A stretch of DNA of 64,000 nucleotides from Thysanoteuthis rhombus (Eukaryota; Mollusca; Cephalopoda; Oegopsida; Thysanoteuthidae), in contig OY735209.1 of NCBI GenBank assembly GCA_963457665.1, forward strand, positions 11,736,814 through 11,800,813. The letters are read 5' to 3'. The notes under the pieces were generated by a model. It saw only the letters and a program-made list of their open reading frames with translations. It made no database searches and was not told the DNA's origin. The position numbers and the translations under genes are program-made. Below are positions 21,467 through 31,874 of the stretch, in pieces; position 1 is the stretch's first letter; each line of letters starts with the position of its first letter.

Positions 21467-21625
21467 TATATACCAGACTCTTGAAAACCTTATTTCCTTA
21501 TTTTTATATATACACATATATATATATAAAAATAAGGAAATAAGGTTTTCAAGAGTCTGGTAGAGTGATGCCAATTTTCAAGGTTGTAGATCAAATGGTA
21601 TGGCCAGGAATACTGGAACACACAA

Positions 21626-21689
<64 letters not shown>

Positions 21690-21712
21690 GATAGGTGGTT
21701 ATGGTTGTTCAA
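21178..21712 (+). repeat. Repeat family R2, copy 2, expanded by (AT)n and an inverted repeat
   Basis: R2 blocks are seen at 21183-21360 (TTGATAATTGAACAATG, ATGATCAGAATAAATTCTAT, AAAACATCTAAAATAGAGCC) and at 21562-21712 (AGAGTGATGCCAATTTTCAA, GGCCAGGAATACTGGAACAC, AAGGGATAG). Two long (AT)n runs (21394-21458 and 21634-21686) and a 41-bp perfect inverted repeat (21472-21561) interrupt it. In copy 4 (42.1 kb) the second (AT)n position is only ACACATATAAAAAGGGATAG. Confidence 0.75.
21472..21561. repeat. Perfect 41-bp inverted repeat (hairpin)
   Basis: The left arm 21472-21512 (ACCAGACTCTTGAAAACCTT...) and right arm 21521-21561 (...AAGGTTTTCAAGAGTCTGGT) are exact reverse complements around an 8-base spacer CACATATA. 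The right arm is in the native R2 orientation and runs on into R2 sequence, so the left arm is the added copy. Confidence 0.95.
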
Positions 21713-21824
21713 TAGATTAGAACAAATTAAAAATTATTTTCATTCTGGCAGTCATTGCTCTGAATATCTTAGCTGCTAGTATGATGGCCATTTCCAAAAA
21801 CAAGATCGCGGACTGAAAAGTGAA

Positions 21825-22015
21825 CTTGAGCAGACTGACCTCTTCGGACATTTTGATATCATGACTCCTTCAGAACAGTGTTAACAATGGCGATTACATA
21901 CAATGAAAATACACTGACAGTTGTTATAAAAACAGATGGAACTGGAAGCTATATCTAGGGAGATTTATATAAGTTTTTTGGTCAGACCCCTAAAAAGGAG
22001 CAGAGTGCTCAAAAG
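21825..22015 (+). repeat. Repeat block shared with the 13.3 kb piggyBac-like element
   Basis: It carries GCAGACTGACCTCTTCGGAC, ATGGCGATTACATACAATGA and an AAGTTTTTTGGTCAGACCCC region, in the same order as 13840-14030. It may be another copy of the same non-autonomous element, but I cannot see TTGACTG-type ends here. Confidence 0.4.
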
Positions 22016-22019
22016 CCCT

Positions 22020-22685
22020 TTCCAAATGGCTCTTTCTCATATCCAGAAAATATTCACAGCTTGGAAAAATGGAAACCTGAATTTCTCTTTGAAGTGAAAA
22101 TATAACCTCAAATAGATATCTTTGCCACGTGTTTTATCTTATATTCCATTCATTTGATATCTTTGCCACATGCCGGATACACCCCGTTGGAAAATTTCAC
22201 AAAATTCTGAGATACCATGTATTTTGTCAGGAAAGACCTTATTCATCTAAGAGAATCGAGATCTAACCTTACAAGTTAACCTTGGATAAAGAAAAACCTT
22301 CAAGAAATATGATTTTCAATTGTAAAAAAGAAATATTGATCTTTTAGACAATCCAACAGTAAAATTAACCCTTAATGTTCAATCCCACTCTAATCATGTC
22401 GTTGAACTACTTACTGAAGAAAATGATTTCAGTTAATTGGTTACAAGTGATTTTTTTTTTTTAAATGCTCAATATTTTTGCCCATTAAAGATGATGATGG
22501 CAAAGTTTTATCCTGGATTATCAAACAACAAGCAAGATAAAACAGCATAGGATGTTCAAGTTTTTAAAAATAGCTTTGAAAGAATAACTACTTTAATCTA
22601 ACCATATAATGAATTTATATGTAAATCTTTCTGTTTGTTTCTGCTCAAATAGGATGATCTCATTGTTTGATCTACCTTCCTATTA
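22020..22685. other. Unassigned AT-rich DNA
   Basis: No gene or known repeat is seen. ATCTTTGCCAC recurs at 22117 and 22158 (CACGTGTTTTATC and CACATGCCGGATA follow), a minor internal duplication. Confidence 0.35.
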
Positions 22686-22689
22686 TGAC

Positions 22690-22910
22690 AAAACAATAGA
22701 AACACTTAAAACTTCATGTCTGATCACACATTAGATGAGATGAGACTTTGAAAAAAAAAAACAAAAAAAAAAAACTTAAAATCGGGATACTTGAATCATC
22801 AAAAATAAATTTCCTAATAGAATAATTCTAGGCTCTTTAGAGCCAATTCATACATAAATAACTGTCATTTTGGACAGGCATACTTGAGTATATATTATAA
22901 TTAGCAAGCC
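22690..22910 (+). repeat. Repeat R6, copy 2
   Basis: Partner of 16895-17155: AACTTCATGTCTGATC, an A-run, GGGATACTTGAATCATC, TCATACATAAATAACTGTCA and TATATTATAATTAGC. Confidence 0.5.
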
Positions 22911-22914
22911 GTCA

Positions 22915-24610
22915 GTCTGTGACATAACAAACAGAAAGAGAGGTACAGGAGTAATGAGTACACACAAACACAAAATTGTCTATTCTGCTCTGTGTGTATG
23001 TGTGCATGTGTTCATTTGCTGGCTAGAAATGTATAATTTTCCTTTTTACCAAGAAAGAAATCATGAACTTTAGTTAATACTACTTTGCTTCAAGCTTCCA
23101 AATTTCTAAGAAAACTTATGGACACAGAATACAGTTTTAGATACACTGTTAGCAAATCAACCGGTATTTACTTGTATCATGATTTACATGAAGTGTCAAG
23201 AATGCACATGAATTGTAATGTTCCAATCGCAACTTTGATGACGAAAATATCTTCAGGGGATTAAATGTGATTATTTATAGTCCAGAAAACTATAAAAATA
23301 AATGAAACTGATATTTGAAACAAAAGTAATGGTTTCAAAGATGTTTATAACTTTTATTAATTCAAAAAACTATACAGGAATACCTCGATTAGTGAATGTT
23401 TTGATGCAGTACAGTTGAGATATTGCTTTACAAATGAATGAAATTAAGAATAGTCTGACAAAAAACAATTTATAAAAACCTTGAACCATGTAGTTTTGAA
23501 CAGTAAGTAAAACTTTTGAACAAATTAACCACACCATCCAAGATATATCAATATTTTTTAATTATTCGATATAATTGGAGCTAAAATTTTCAGTGGCTAG
23601 ATTATGCTTTTAAATTGGAAATTGAAAGAAAAAATTGAATGTCAGTCTTATATACCAGCGTATACAGTACAAATTTCAACAGACAAATAGAATTGAAACC
23701 CTTAGAGCGTCTAACAAAATAAATTCAACGTATCATGTTATAGAAATTTTAGTCAGATGAGAACTAGTGAAAAAGGCCCCCAAACGCTATACTATGTATT
23801 GCCAATTTCTTCTCATTTCAAACTGCGTTAGTCACTCCCTCAGACAAAGCTGCAAAAATCCAACAACTCGACTGATACCAGAACCTAACAAAAAATATAC
23901 ACAAAACTAAGAATTCACGAAGAAAGTTGAAATGCTTTGATTCTCAAAAATGAAATTGCTGTTGAAATTTGAACCCAAACTAACATTTTCTATCCGTCGA
24001 GAAAAAGAAAATGCAACCTAATCTTTTTTTCCTAGATGCACAAGCATCTATAGCAGTAATCACTGCCACTGATAATCTAACTGACAAGTCAACATAGCAA
24101 AGGCCCCAGACTATCTCCATGAAGCATTCCTGCCCACTCCCATAAATCTGATGTTGCTTTAGTGTCATTTTATCAATAGGTGATTCTATTTTACCTCGTC
24201 AGAAGACAACCGTGCATGAATTGCAGGAATTAAATTCTATTTTACTACAATACTGGCTTTAAATGGAGGTGCTCCCAAAAGAAAAGGCTTTTAAAATATG
24301 AGAACTTTGTGATGAATGGGCTTCTAAAAGCACAAAAGATTAAACTAACACATCTATGGTTCAACTTTCAGGCTTGATTGTTTGAGAAGAAACAAAACTA
24401 GTTTATCAAAAGGGAGATAATCCAATGCACATAAATGATGATGAAAAACAGCTAAAAATATTTTCTATTTATGTCACACATACATATTTATGCATCAATG
24501 TCACATGTGATAAAAATACCAAGGCCCAAGTGAATGGAGCACAACTTTCAATAAGAATCTTGTATTTTTCAATTAATAAAAAGAATTTAAATACCTTTCT
24601 CTTGTCTCCA
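22915..24610. other. Unassigned AT-rich DNA with a possible pogo-like end
   Basis: At 23375-23400 ACAGGAATACCTCGATTAGTG resembles Tigger/pogo terminal repeats (CAGGNATACCTCG...). No far end is found. A pyrimidine-rich acceptor-like site (CTTTTTTTCCTAG, ending 24044) is followed by only 19 open codons. No convincing exon is present. Confidence 0.35.
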
Positions 24611-24611
24611 T

Positions 24612-25140
24612 AAGACCCACAAAAGAAATCAAACAAAGAATCACCCTAGGATGACAAGCCTTTGGCAGAGAAAGGTCAACTTTCAAAAACAAGAAGATCC
24701 CATTGATCCTAAAAAGAAGAGTATACAACCAATACATCCTCCCGAAACATGGAACCTAACTAAGAGACAGACCTGCACATTGAGAAGTATGTAATATGCA
24801 CATGAAAGAGTTATGCTCAATCTCATATGGAGAGACCAAAATACATCCAGAGGAAGACAGGAGTTAGGAACATAGAATCCATTAGAAATCTCAAATGGCA
24901 ATGGGCTGGCCATGTTGAAAGAATGGCAGACAGCCAGTGGACATCGCGACTCACAACATGGATTCCCAGAGATGACATACGTAACCAAGGCTAGCAGAGT
25001 ATTAGATTGAGAGACAAGCTAGACAAATTCAGAAAGTACTGGCTCCGCAACACCAGCAAGAGAAGTGTGGCAAATCCTGGGGAAGGTTTATGTCCAACGA
25101 CGGACGTTGAAAGACTGATGATGATGATGATGATGATGAA
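24612..25140 (+). mobile_element. RTE-like LINE, 3' end fragment
   Basis: It begins (K)EIKQRITLG, continues through the VYNQYILP and TWNLTKR-like blocks with several breaks, the QWAGHVERMADSQWTSRLTT block and the RDDIRNQG block, and ends LGKVYVQRRTLKD with tail (TGA)7. The DNA around 24975-25010 (ACGTAACCAAGGCTAGCAGA) is a diagnostic variant also present in the second half of the 34.1 kb copy. Confidence 0.8.
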
Positions 25141-25144
25141 TTAC

Positions 25145-26080
25145 TTTCTTCACATTCATTAAATGGTAATGCAACCAACACTTGTAGTAAACAAACTGGA
25201 GTAAAGTTTTGTTGATAATGTGAATTAAACAAGAGACTTGCTCGATTATTTGTCAAGAGATTACGAACATATTTCTTTTACTCGTGAAAATGGTTACAAG
25301 TCCAGAATTTATCGTAGGGAGTACACTTACAGATGAAAGCACTTGGATTAAACTTTTATAGAAATAGAGCAGCTGAAAACCTGCCTTATCAGACTGTTTT
25401 CAGTTCGCTCCTGCAGAAGGCCCCAACACCTCTAGGGGTGGGTTGGAGAGGGGTAGCTACAGCTGTTAGTTTGATACTATTTGGATATGGCCATTTCCCC
25501 AACCACTGGGAACAAACACATGACCTACTTTTTGAAAGACTGTCTTCTGGCTGGAAACATTTCGGAAGCGAAAAAAATGTAAAAAAAAAAAAATTATTTA
25601 TCTAAATTTGACCTACATATGCATGCAGTCGATAGATTGAGATTATAGTTTGTTTTTTTTTGTCTGGGATGCTGAGTTCTCAAGTTATAAGAGCACTAAC
25701 ATACATATATACATACATACACAGGCATTTTGGGATCTACGTACAGGAGTGACTAGATGTAATGCAAGTACATTGGTTTAGAACAAAGGGTTTCCAAACA
25801 GGAAGGCAGCAAGCAGCTTCTGAATAAATCAGAGATTACTTCTACCAAAAAGTGTTCCCCTGAGGAGTGAAAAGTGGGTCCGATCAGAACGAGGGTCGAG
25901 GGGGGGGGGGCAAGTTGAGTTCTTGTTTCTAAAAGTAGCTAGGGTGCTGGAAATTGTTAAGGCAAAATTAATCTGATTAAGACCGCATTTAGCAAAGATA
26001 AGATTTGGTGATTAAATTAGCAATACTGTGGATGAATGAATGAGTGAGAAAGACAGAATTAGAAGGATAAAAAATAAATC
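25145..26080. other. Unassigned DNA
   Basis: A 90-codon frame at 25333-25605 (RNRAAENLPYQTV..., FGYGHFPNHWEQTHDLL) has no splice signals and ends in poly-A. I cannot tell whether it is repeat-derived. A G9-G10 run lies at about 25902. Confidence 0.35.
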
Positions 26081-26081
26081 A

Positions 26082-26562
26082 ACAGGTCTGGTCAGTTATT
26101 CGATAGAAACTGTCATGTGACCAACATCTGAAACTATCAGAATGCTGTGTTGGGGATGATCAAGTAAAAAATTTGAAGAAAGGGTGATCAATGAATAAGT
26201 TGCTTCTCTCGCTTTCTGTTAGGCAGTGATCATTAACAAGACTGAATTTTGCCAAAACAAGTGTGAATGCTGCCGGACACAAACTATGAGACCAATTTAA
26301 TGAAAACTCACATTGTAAATTGAACTCTACTAAAAACTTATTCATTCCAGAGAGGAATTTTTAACCCCGCCCCTCACACAAAGAAAAAAAAAAATCTTTT
26401 TTTTTTTTTTTTTTTTCCAGACATAGGGAGTGAATGCTTTAATTTTCAGCTCTCTCGCTGCAGTGCTGAAGCCTGTACACACGACAGATGAATAGATAGC
26501 CAGCTAGCATTACTTAAAAACTGAAGATACCTATGTTGACAGTTTTTGGTAGATGGTTTCTA
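26082..26562 (+). repeat. Repeat family R1, copy e (near full length)
   Basis: It starts ACAGGTCTGGTCAGTTATTC, GATAGAAACTGTCATGTGAC and carries GGTGATCAATGAATAAG, GGCAGTGATCATTAACAAG and GACACAAACTATGAGACCAA. It ends GATAGCCAGCTAGCATTAC, ACCTATGTTGACAGTTTTTG and GTAGATGGTTTCTA. Confidence 0.8.
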
Positions 26563-26564
26563 AA

Positions 26565-27570
26565 AGACAAGAAAATTCGAGAACAGGAAAAGGGAGAGAA
26601 AAAGAAAAAGAAGGAAAAATGTTTCCATTACATCATGTAAAAATGGGGAGAGGGTGGGAGTAAAATGTAGGAAAAAATAACTAATTTTCACTTCAAATTC
26701 CCAAAGATAAGCAGGAATTTAAAAACAAATTCACAATAATAAAAAGATAATGAATGAGATGAGGAATAAATGAAAATCGGGTTGACTCATTGAAACTTTC
26801 AGAATCCCTACCTTCATACGCATCCAAGCGGCAATGTAGAGAAAACGTACGAACAACTATTAATATATCTGGCCGACCTGATATATTGATTGAACAAAAA
26901 ATTGCTTTACATTACTATGGATATTTGACAATGAATAAATAATAGAATCATATCTTGTAAACAAAAACAAAAAAAAATTGACAGAAATTTCAATAGTCAC
27001 TTTATGTTTTCTTAAGAAAAAGAAAATACTTGTCAAAGCCTGTGATATTGTACATGCAATTTTTGACATCATTTGGTAATAAAAATATTAAAAAATAATG
27101 TTTTTCCAATTGATTTTTCAAATTAATCCCTGTTAAAATGTCCAAAATGAAAAAAAAAAATCATTGCATCAAAATTAAAAAAGAAAAATATTGTCCGAGA
27201 TGCAATTTAATTTATTGACAAAGGAAATATATCACATGAACATGTGAGGTGTATACAATAGTTATAAACAGTTTAGTCTACTTTCTTGTATCCATTTTCA
27301 TCTCAAGAATTGATTTTTTTAAAAAGGAATATGATGTAGTGTGACGTGAAAAAAAGTAAGTTTCTTCTTCTCTCTCTGTATCTTATTACCCCCTCACCAC
27401 CACTGAGAAGATTTTTTTCCCTTTTTTTTCTTATAAAGTTATCTCTCATTGGATCCCTCAATTCCTTCCAAATGTGATTGACTAATTCAAATGCGGTCTT
27501 AACATGAAATCTTCCCAGTTCTTATAACTAACAACTTACGTTGCAGTTTGGGGGAGAAAAAAACCCCAAA
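26565..27570. other. Unassigned AT-rich DNA
   Basis: No gene is seen. On the minus strand, CGTATGAAGGTAGGG at about 26807-26821 gives an isolated donor-like site with a short open lead (YIAAWMRMK). This is not enough to call an exon. Confidence 0.35.
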
Positions 27571-27575
27571 AAAAC

Positions 27576-27617
27576 CAGGTCTAGTTAATCAATCATTACA
27601 AACATCTTGTGACCAAG
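27576..27617 (+). repeat. Repeat family R1, copy f (5' end only)
   Basis: CAGGTCTAGTTAATCAATC, then ACATCTTGTGACCAAG. Only the first ~42 bases of R1 remain. Confidence 0.5.
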
Positions 27618-27964
27618 AACCAAAATAAAAACTTGAAGTTTGCAAATTTCTCCTTAGTATAAATATATTTCAGCTTGTCAGGCCATTATCAATGTCCAGT
27701 CAATAAATACGTCTAGATTTTATAAATCGGGTTAGAAATTATTTTTGAAAACACTACATATCAGTCTTTGAACATAAACAACAACTGAAGTCGTCGTGAT
27801 CGAGAACAATGTAATCTTCAGCACTCAAAATTCCATCACCCCATTTGAGCTATATTTATAGATGATTCAAGCTTAACCTTCCAATGATTTTCATGTAAGT
27901 CTAGGTCTCTGGCATTGCATTCCTTCAAGAATGTGACCTTTAATGCTTTGTAGAACTATAGAAT

Positions 27965-28470
27965 TTGTGTGAGTAAATTCAAGTGTTTACATGCGCAGTG
28001 TTCAAGTAGCACTAGACTGTCGTTTTGTTTAGACCAGAGCGCTTCCAAAACAGATTCTTTGTTTGCCCGGTATATACAGTATTGCATACAAGATGCTCAA
28101 GTCAATCTCAGGGCCTTTTTCGGTTTTGTTGGCGTTCATTCTTACTATCGTTTGCTGGTGTTCGTTCTTACCATCATCAAACTACTGTGAGAGTTCTTCC
28201 ATTGTCCACATGATGCACAATTGCCTGAACAGGGCCCACTTGAGCTGTACATTTCAGCTAAATGGCTTAAAATGTTTGTGGTTGGGTCACCAAACGCAAT
28301 TCTTTTGAGCCGCCAGAACATTTCTAGTAGTGATGGCCTGCGTTTAAATGCAATCATGGTGTTGAGGTGATATAGCGGTTGATTTCTGAAAATGTATGTG
28401 GGATGTAGACCAAGTAATTTCAATAGGTTCTTTCTGAGATTGTGTCCGTAGGTCTGGGTGTTTGTATTTC
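27965..28470 (-). mobile_element. Penelope-like element remnant (end of RT to GIY-YIG)
   Basis: On the minus strand a 92-codon frame (28423-28145), open further upstream, reads YIFRNQPLYHLNTMIAFKRR, PSLLEMFWRLKRIAFG and, after a gap, SSSGPCSGNCASCGQW. The FKRRPSL.E... block followed by a C..NC..C cluster is the layout between the RT and the GIY-YIG nuclease of Penelope-like retroelements. Further left on the same strand VYTGQTKNLFWKRSGLNKT matches the GIY-YIG opening (Y.GQT...R...H). It is decayed and truncated. Confidence 0.55.
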
Positions 28471-28608
28471 TATCTTCTGGCTTTCTTTGTATGATGCAGA
28501 TTCTTACTTTTCAGCTTTTTCAGCCAGTTGGTTAAGCCCTTGGAGGAGGTCAGTGTTGTTCTCGTTGAGTCTATGCATCTGTAGACACTCAACATGTAAA
28601 ATGTAAAA

Positions 28609-28890
28609 ATGTCTTTTGGCAGCAGGCCGTGTTGGGGGCAATTCAATAAATAAGTCACTTCTATCTCCTTCTGTTGGATCATTAAAAAGTCTGAATTTCC
28701 AAATTTAACTTTATTATTTAACTTATCTGAAGGTGAATTTAAAAAAAGATAAATTTCCAAAGGATAATTGTTAAAATTTTCAGCCTTCAAGCTACATTGA
28801 TGTGACTTGTACATGTGGCACATACATACATAGCTACGCAAGTAGGCAGAATTACTTCAAAACTGAAAAAAACCTATGTTGACAGATACT
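28609..28890 (+). repeat. Repeat family R1, copy g
   Basis: It lacks the first ~45 bases. GGCAGCAGGCCGTGTTGGG, CAATTCAATAAATAAGTCAC and TTCTGTTGGATCATTAAAAA are present, followed by an internal deletion and the 3' end ATACATAGCTACGC, CTGAAAAAAACCTATGTTGA. Confidence 0.7.
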
Positions 28891-29054
28891 AAATGAAAAT
28901 TAAGAAAAAGGGACAAAAGTGAGTACATTGGTCATTCTATTGCAACCTTCTCCCATAATTACTCTGTTATAAGTACATTTGCAGAAGATGAGGATAACAA
29001 CTGAAATGGATCAAGAATCCGAATTCACTTTGGTAAGAAGAAATAAAGACTGAG

Positions 29055-29125
29055 ATCAAGCTGTTTATTGTGGTCACTTTGGGACAGGGTCTTTTAGATA
29101 ACAATAACTGAATACATATTTTTTT
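29055..29125 (+). repeat. Repeat R5, isolated copy
   Basis: AAGCTGTTTATTGTGGTCAC, TTTGGGACAGGGTCTTTTAG, ATAACAATAACTGAAT matches 55062-55120 and 55498-55550. Confidence 0.6.
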
Positions 29126-29534
29126 TAAACTTTTTTCCAAAAATTTATGTCACTCACAATATCTATTCATGTAATATATGTTCCACATAGAATGATATTA
29201 TGGTACTATGTGTGAATTTTTCTTGTCGAGATCATTCGTCGTTTGCCAGGTAACCGTTTTGGAGATTATATATATGTATGTATATATATATATATATGAT
29301 TGGGCTCCATGAATCAAGATCTAGGATGGTTCCCAACATCATTTTAGGTGTTACATCGACAGGGCCTATACATGGATAGCCTGAAAGTCTGTGTAATGGA
29401 GTTTCAAGGTGAAGTGCGACTATACATATTAGGTAAGGCACCCATCTATTGCAACTATGCAATGCTCTTTTAACACTAGAATTAAGCATTCTCATAGATG
29501 GAGAATTATACGTAAATAAAAAAATATATTGCTC

Positions 29535-29650
29535 AATTTGGTCTTACTGACCATCTAGTTCTGTATAGGGCAGGGGGTAGAGCCTCTGGGTCCGGAGCGA
29601 AGGTTTCAACCCCACCTAGCATACTTTGAGTAAAGACGACATGTCTATTA
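29535..29650 (+). mobile_element. tRNA-like SINE head, possible
   Basis: CAGGGGGTAGAGCCTCTGGG and AAGGTTTCAACCCCACC resemble pol III box A and box B with tRNA spacing. The body is not shared clearly with S1 or S2, so it may be a separate family or a tRNA pseudogene. Confidence 0.35.
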
Positions 29651-29654
29651 AATT

Positions 29655-30090
29655 TGGAAATTTAGTCTAAAACATTGGTTCAACCTTCCTTTTCCTATAT
29701 TAGCTCATCAGATAGATGGTGTAATAAAGCCTGCTAATTATTTATAAACTGCAGGAAATTAGTTTCACTTCAATTTGAAATGTAACATCATATGATAGTG
29801 ACTATTACTTTATCTAAGGTGTGTGTACTCTGATTACATAAGTAACTGCTTTTGTTTTTAATAGTTATTTGAATGTTTTTACTTTTTTGGTGTCCATAGT
29901 TTAATTTTTTTGAGGAGTATCATTGGTTATCTTTAATTCACATTATTAGCACATTTTTAAGCATGCTTTTAATTTTTATTTTATTTTTAAAGTTTTTTGC
30001 TTGTTCTGGAATATGAAAGTTTTTGTTATTGATTGTAGTATTCTGTTTCAATCTTCAAAATTCTTCAGTTTTTATTCTTTTTGAAGTTAT

Positions 30091-30099
<9 letters not shown>
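29655..30099. other. Nothing recognised
   Basis: T-rich DNA without exon, repeat family or motif that I can support. Confidence 0.4.

Positions 30100-30144
<45 letters not shown>
30100..30144. repeat. (AT)n microsatellite
   Basis: About 22 AT units, followed by GTGTATGTGTGCATG. Confidence 0.9.
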
Positions 30145-30148
<4 letters not shown>

Positions 30149-30279
30149 ATGTGTGCATGTTATTACTACTTGAAACTATTTGAACTCAATTCTTCACAAT
30201 AATTGCAAAAGGAAGAGCAGATATGGACAGTAAATGAACAAGATGAGATTTGGGTATGAAGCTGTTATTCAGGTCTCCA

Positions 30280-30400
30280 ACTTACCAGCTAGCTCAGATG
30301 GTGAGAGCAGTGTCATCAAGACAGCCTCTCTCTTGGACGCAGGTTTGATTGTTTATTCTATTTATGCTATCCAACCCAATATTCACCATGTAAAAACAGG
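30280..30400 (+). mobile_element. tRNA-derived SINE S1
   Basis: It has a tRNA-like head with box A TAGCTCAGATGGTGAGAGCA and box B-like GCAGGTTTGATTG, then the tail TTTATTCTATTTATGCTATC shared with 31715, 53865 and 59165. It also shares GTAAAAACAGGA(C/T)TTCA with the 31.8 kb copy. Confidence 0.65.
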
Positions 30401-30461
30401 ACTTCAAATGAAAATAATGCATTCATTATTACTGTTAGATATATCCATTTGTTTATTAAAC

Positions 30462-30463
<2 letters not shown>

Positions 30464-30522
<59 letters not shown>

Positions 30523-30541
30523 GCACACACACACACACACA
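30464..30541. repeat. (AT)n(AC)n microsatellite
   Basis: About 28 AT units then about 10 AC units, lying 60 bases past S1. Long open frames on both strands here are repeats of IYIYIY and are not genes. Confidence 0.9.
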
Positions 30542-30869
30542 TACCTTAGTATCCACACCAACTGTTACTCCAATTTGAATAGTGAAGAGTGAGTTTACTA
30601 ACACCCAATACTTATTTCCTTGTGATAGAGGTTTCTAGTTTCATCCTATTTAATGTCGAAATGGTTCTGCAAACTAAAAAGCGTTTGAAAGAAAAGAATA
30701 AATTTGAAAGACAGATTTATGTAGAAGTTGTATTAATGATTCACAGTGTACACATCTGCAAAATATGCAATACTAGCTGGAGACCCCATCTACACAGGGG
30801 TGGAAAAAAAAAAGAAGAAAGAAAAGGGATACCACTCCATATCACTTTACTTTAAGCTAGCAGCATTAT

Positions 30870-30930
30870 AATTGCCTTACCAAGCCAAGGAGCCTAGTCT
30901 GCCCAGCTATTTTACCCATAACTAAGGGGG
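30870..30930. mobile_element. SINE S2 fragment
   Basis: CCTAGTCTGCCCAGCTATTT, TACCCATAACTAAGGGGG matches the S2 core seen at 42890-42920 (TGCTATTTTACCCATAGCTG). Confidence 0.45.
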
Positions 30931-31365
30931 GGGGATTTCTTGAATACACATTCAAGTTCGAGTGAATGTTAGGTTTTATAGTCTATTCATTAGGAAAAAC
31001 AAGTCCAATCAAATGTGAGTATCAATTCGAACAATTATTTTTGTTGTGTTGATGATCTGTTTTATGGATTATTCTTGAAGAAAAAAACAAAACAAAAAAA
31101 ACTAACGAACAATGTAAGTCTGACAAGGTATCAATGAAATTTCAAACAGGCAATACCCCCCTACATCAAATCGCTTATTCTTTTCTGTTTATATAATTTT
31201 CGCCAGATGAAAGGTCAAAATTAGATCACTTCCCCAGTAGCCTAATCATGTTGGGCTGCACCCATTTTTAGGGGGGTTTCTATGGTATGACAAACATCGT
31301 GACACCTCTCTTGGACTGATCTTTTCACTCCAGTTGATTTCAACTTGCTTTAATTGTTCAGTACA

Positions 31366-31620
31366 AGAGGTCTGGTTAATCACTCAATAGAAACCATCCT
31401 ATGACAAATGTCTTTCAGCAGCATGTTGTATTAGGGATGATTGATAAAAAATTTTTAAAAATCAGGAAAAGGGGTGATCATTGAAGAAGTCACTTCTCAC
31501 AATTTTTTATTGAATCAATAACAAGTTCAAGTTTTCCCAAAACAAGCATGAACGCTATCAGACTCAAAATAAGGGATTAATTTAGCATAAATTTACACTG
31601 TAAATTAACCCCTGCCTAGA
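31366..31620 (+). repeat. Repeat family R1, copy h (5' half)
   Basis: GAGGTCTGGTTAATCACTCA, ATAGAAACCATCCTATGAC, GGGGTGATCATTGAAGAAG and TTTAGCATAAATTTACACTG are followed by truncation at about 31620. Confidence 0.7.
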
Positions 31621-31714
31621 GCTGAAAGTTGGGATATGCAAGCCAAGTATCAACTTGAAAAATATACTTTTTTTTGACAGCATATCTACTGTACAACCTA
31701 GCATATAAAGCAGT

Positions 31715-31870
31715 AATTTGAGCCTTCAACTTACCAGCCGGCCGCCTGGCTTCAGACGGTAAGAACAGTGTCACAGTAAGACAGTCTCCTGTTGGACGCA
31801 AGTTCCATTGTTCATACTATTTATGCTGACTGGACCAGTGTTTTTAGTGTAAAAACAGGATTTCAGTTCA
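31715..31870 (+). mobile_element. tRNA-derived SINE S1
   Basis: GGCTTCAGACGGTAAGAACA, CCTGTTGGACGCAAGTTCCA, then TTGTTCATACTATTTATGCT. The order and spacing are as in the 30.3 and 53.9 kb copies; box A is eroded. Confidence 0.65.
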
Positions 31871-31874
31871 AATA

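Noticed and set aside
24020-24110. Terminal exon after CTTTTTTTCCTAG
   Set aside because: The acceptor is strong, but only 19 codons (AQASIAVITATDNLTDKST) follow before a stop, with no recognisable protein and no near AATAAA.
25333-25605. 90-codon frame as a gene
   Set aside because: There are no splice sites, it ends in poly-A, and I see no domain.
26807-26850. Exon 1 of the RICH gene ending ...RMK at a donor
   Set aside because: The upstream frame (YIAAWM) does not read MKKQF and no further match to the N-terminus is present.
30367-30604. Frames encoding IYIYIY tracts here and at 21380, 37968, 38771, 58854 and 63268
   Set aside because: They are translations of (AT)n microsatellites.
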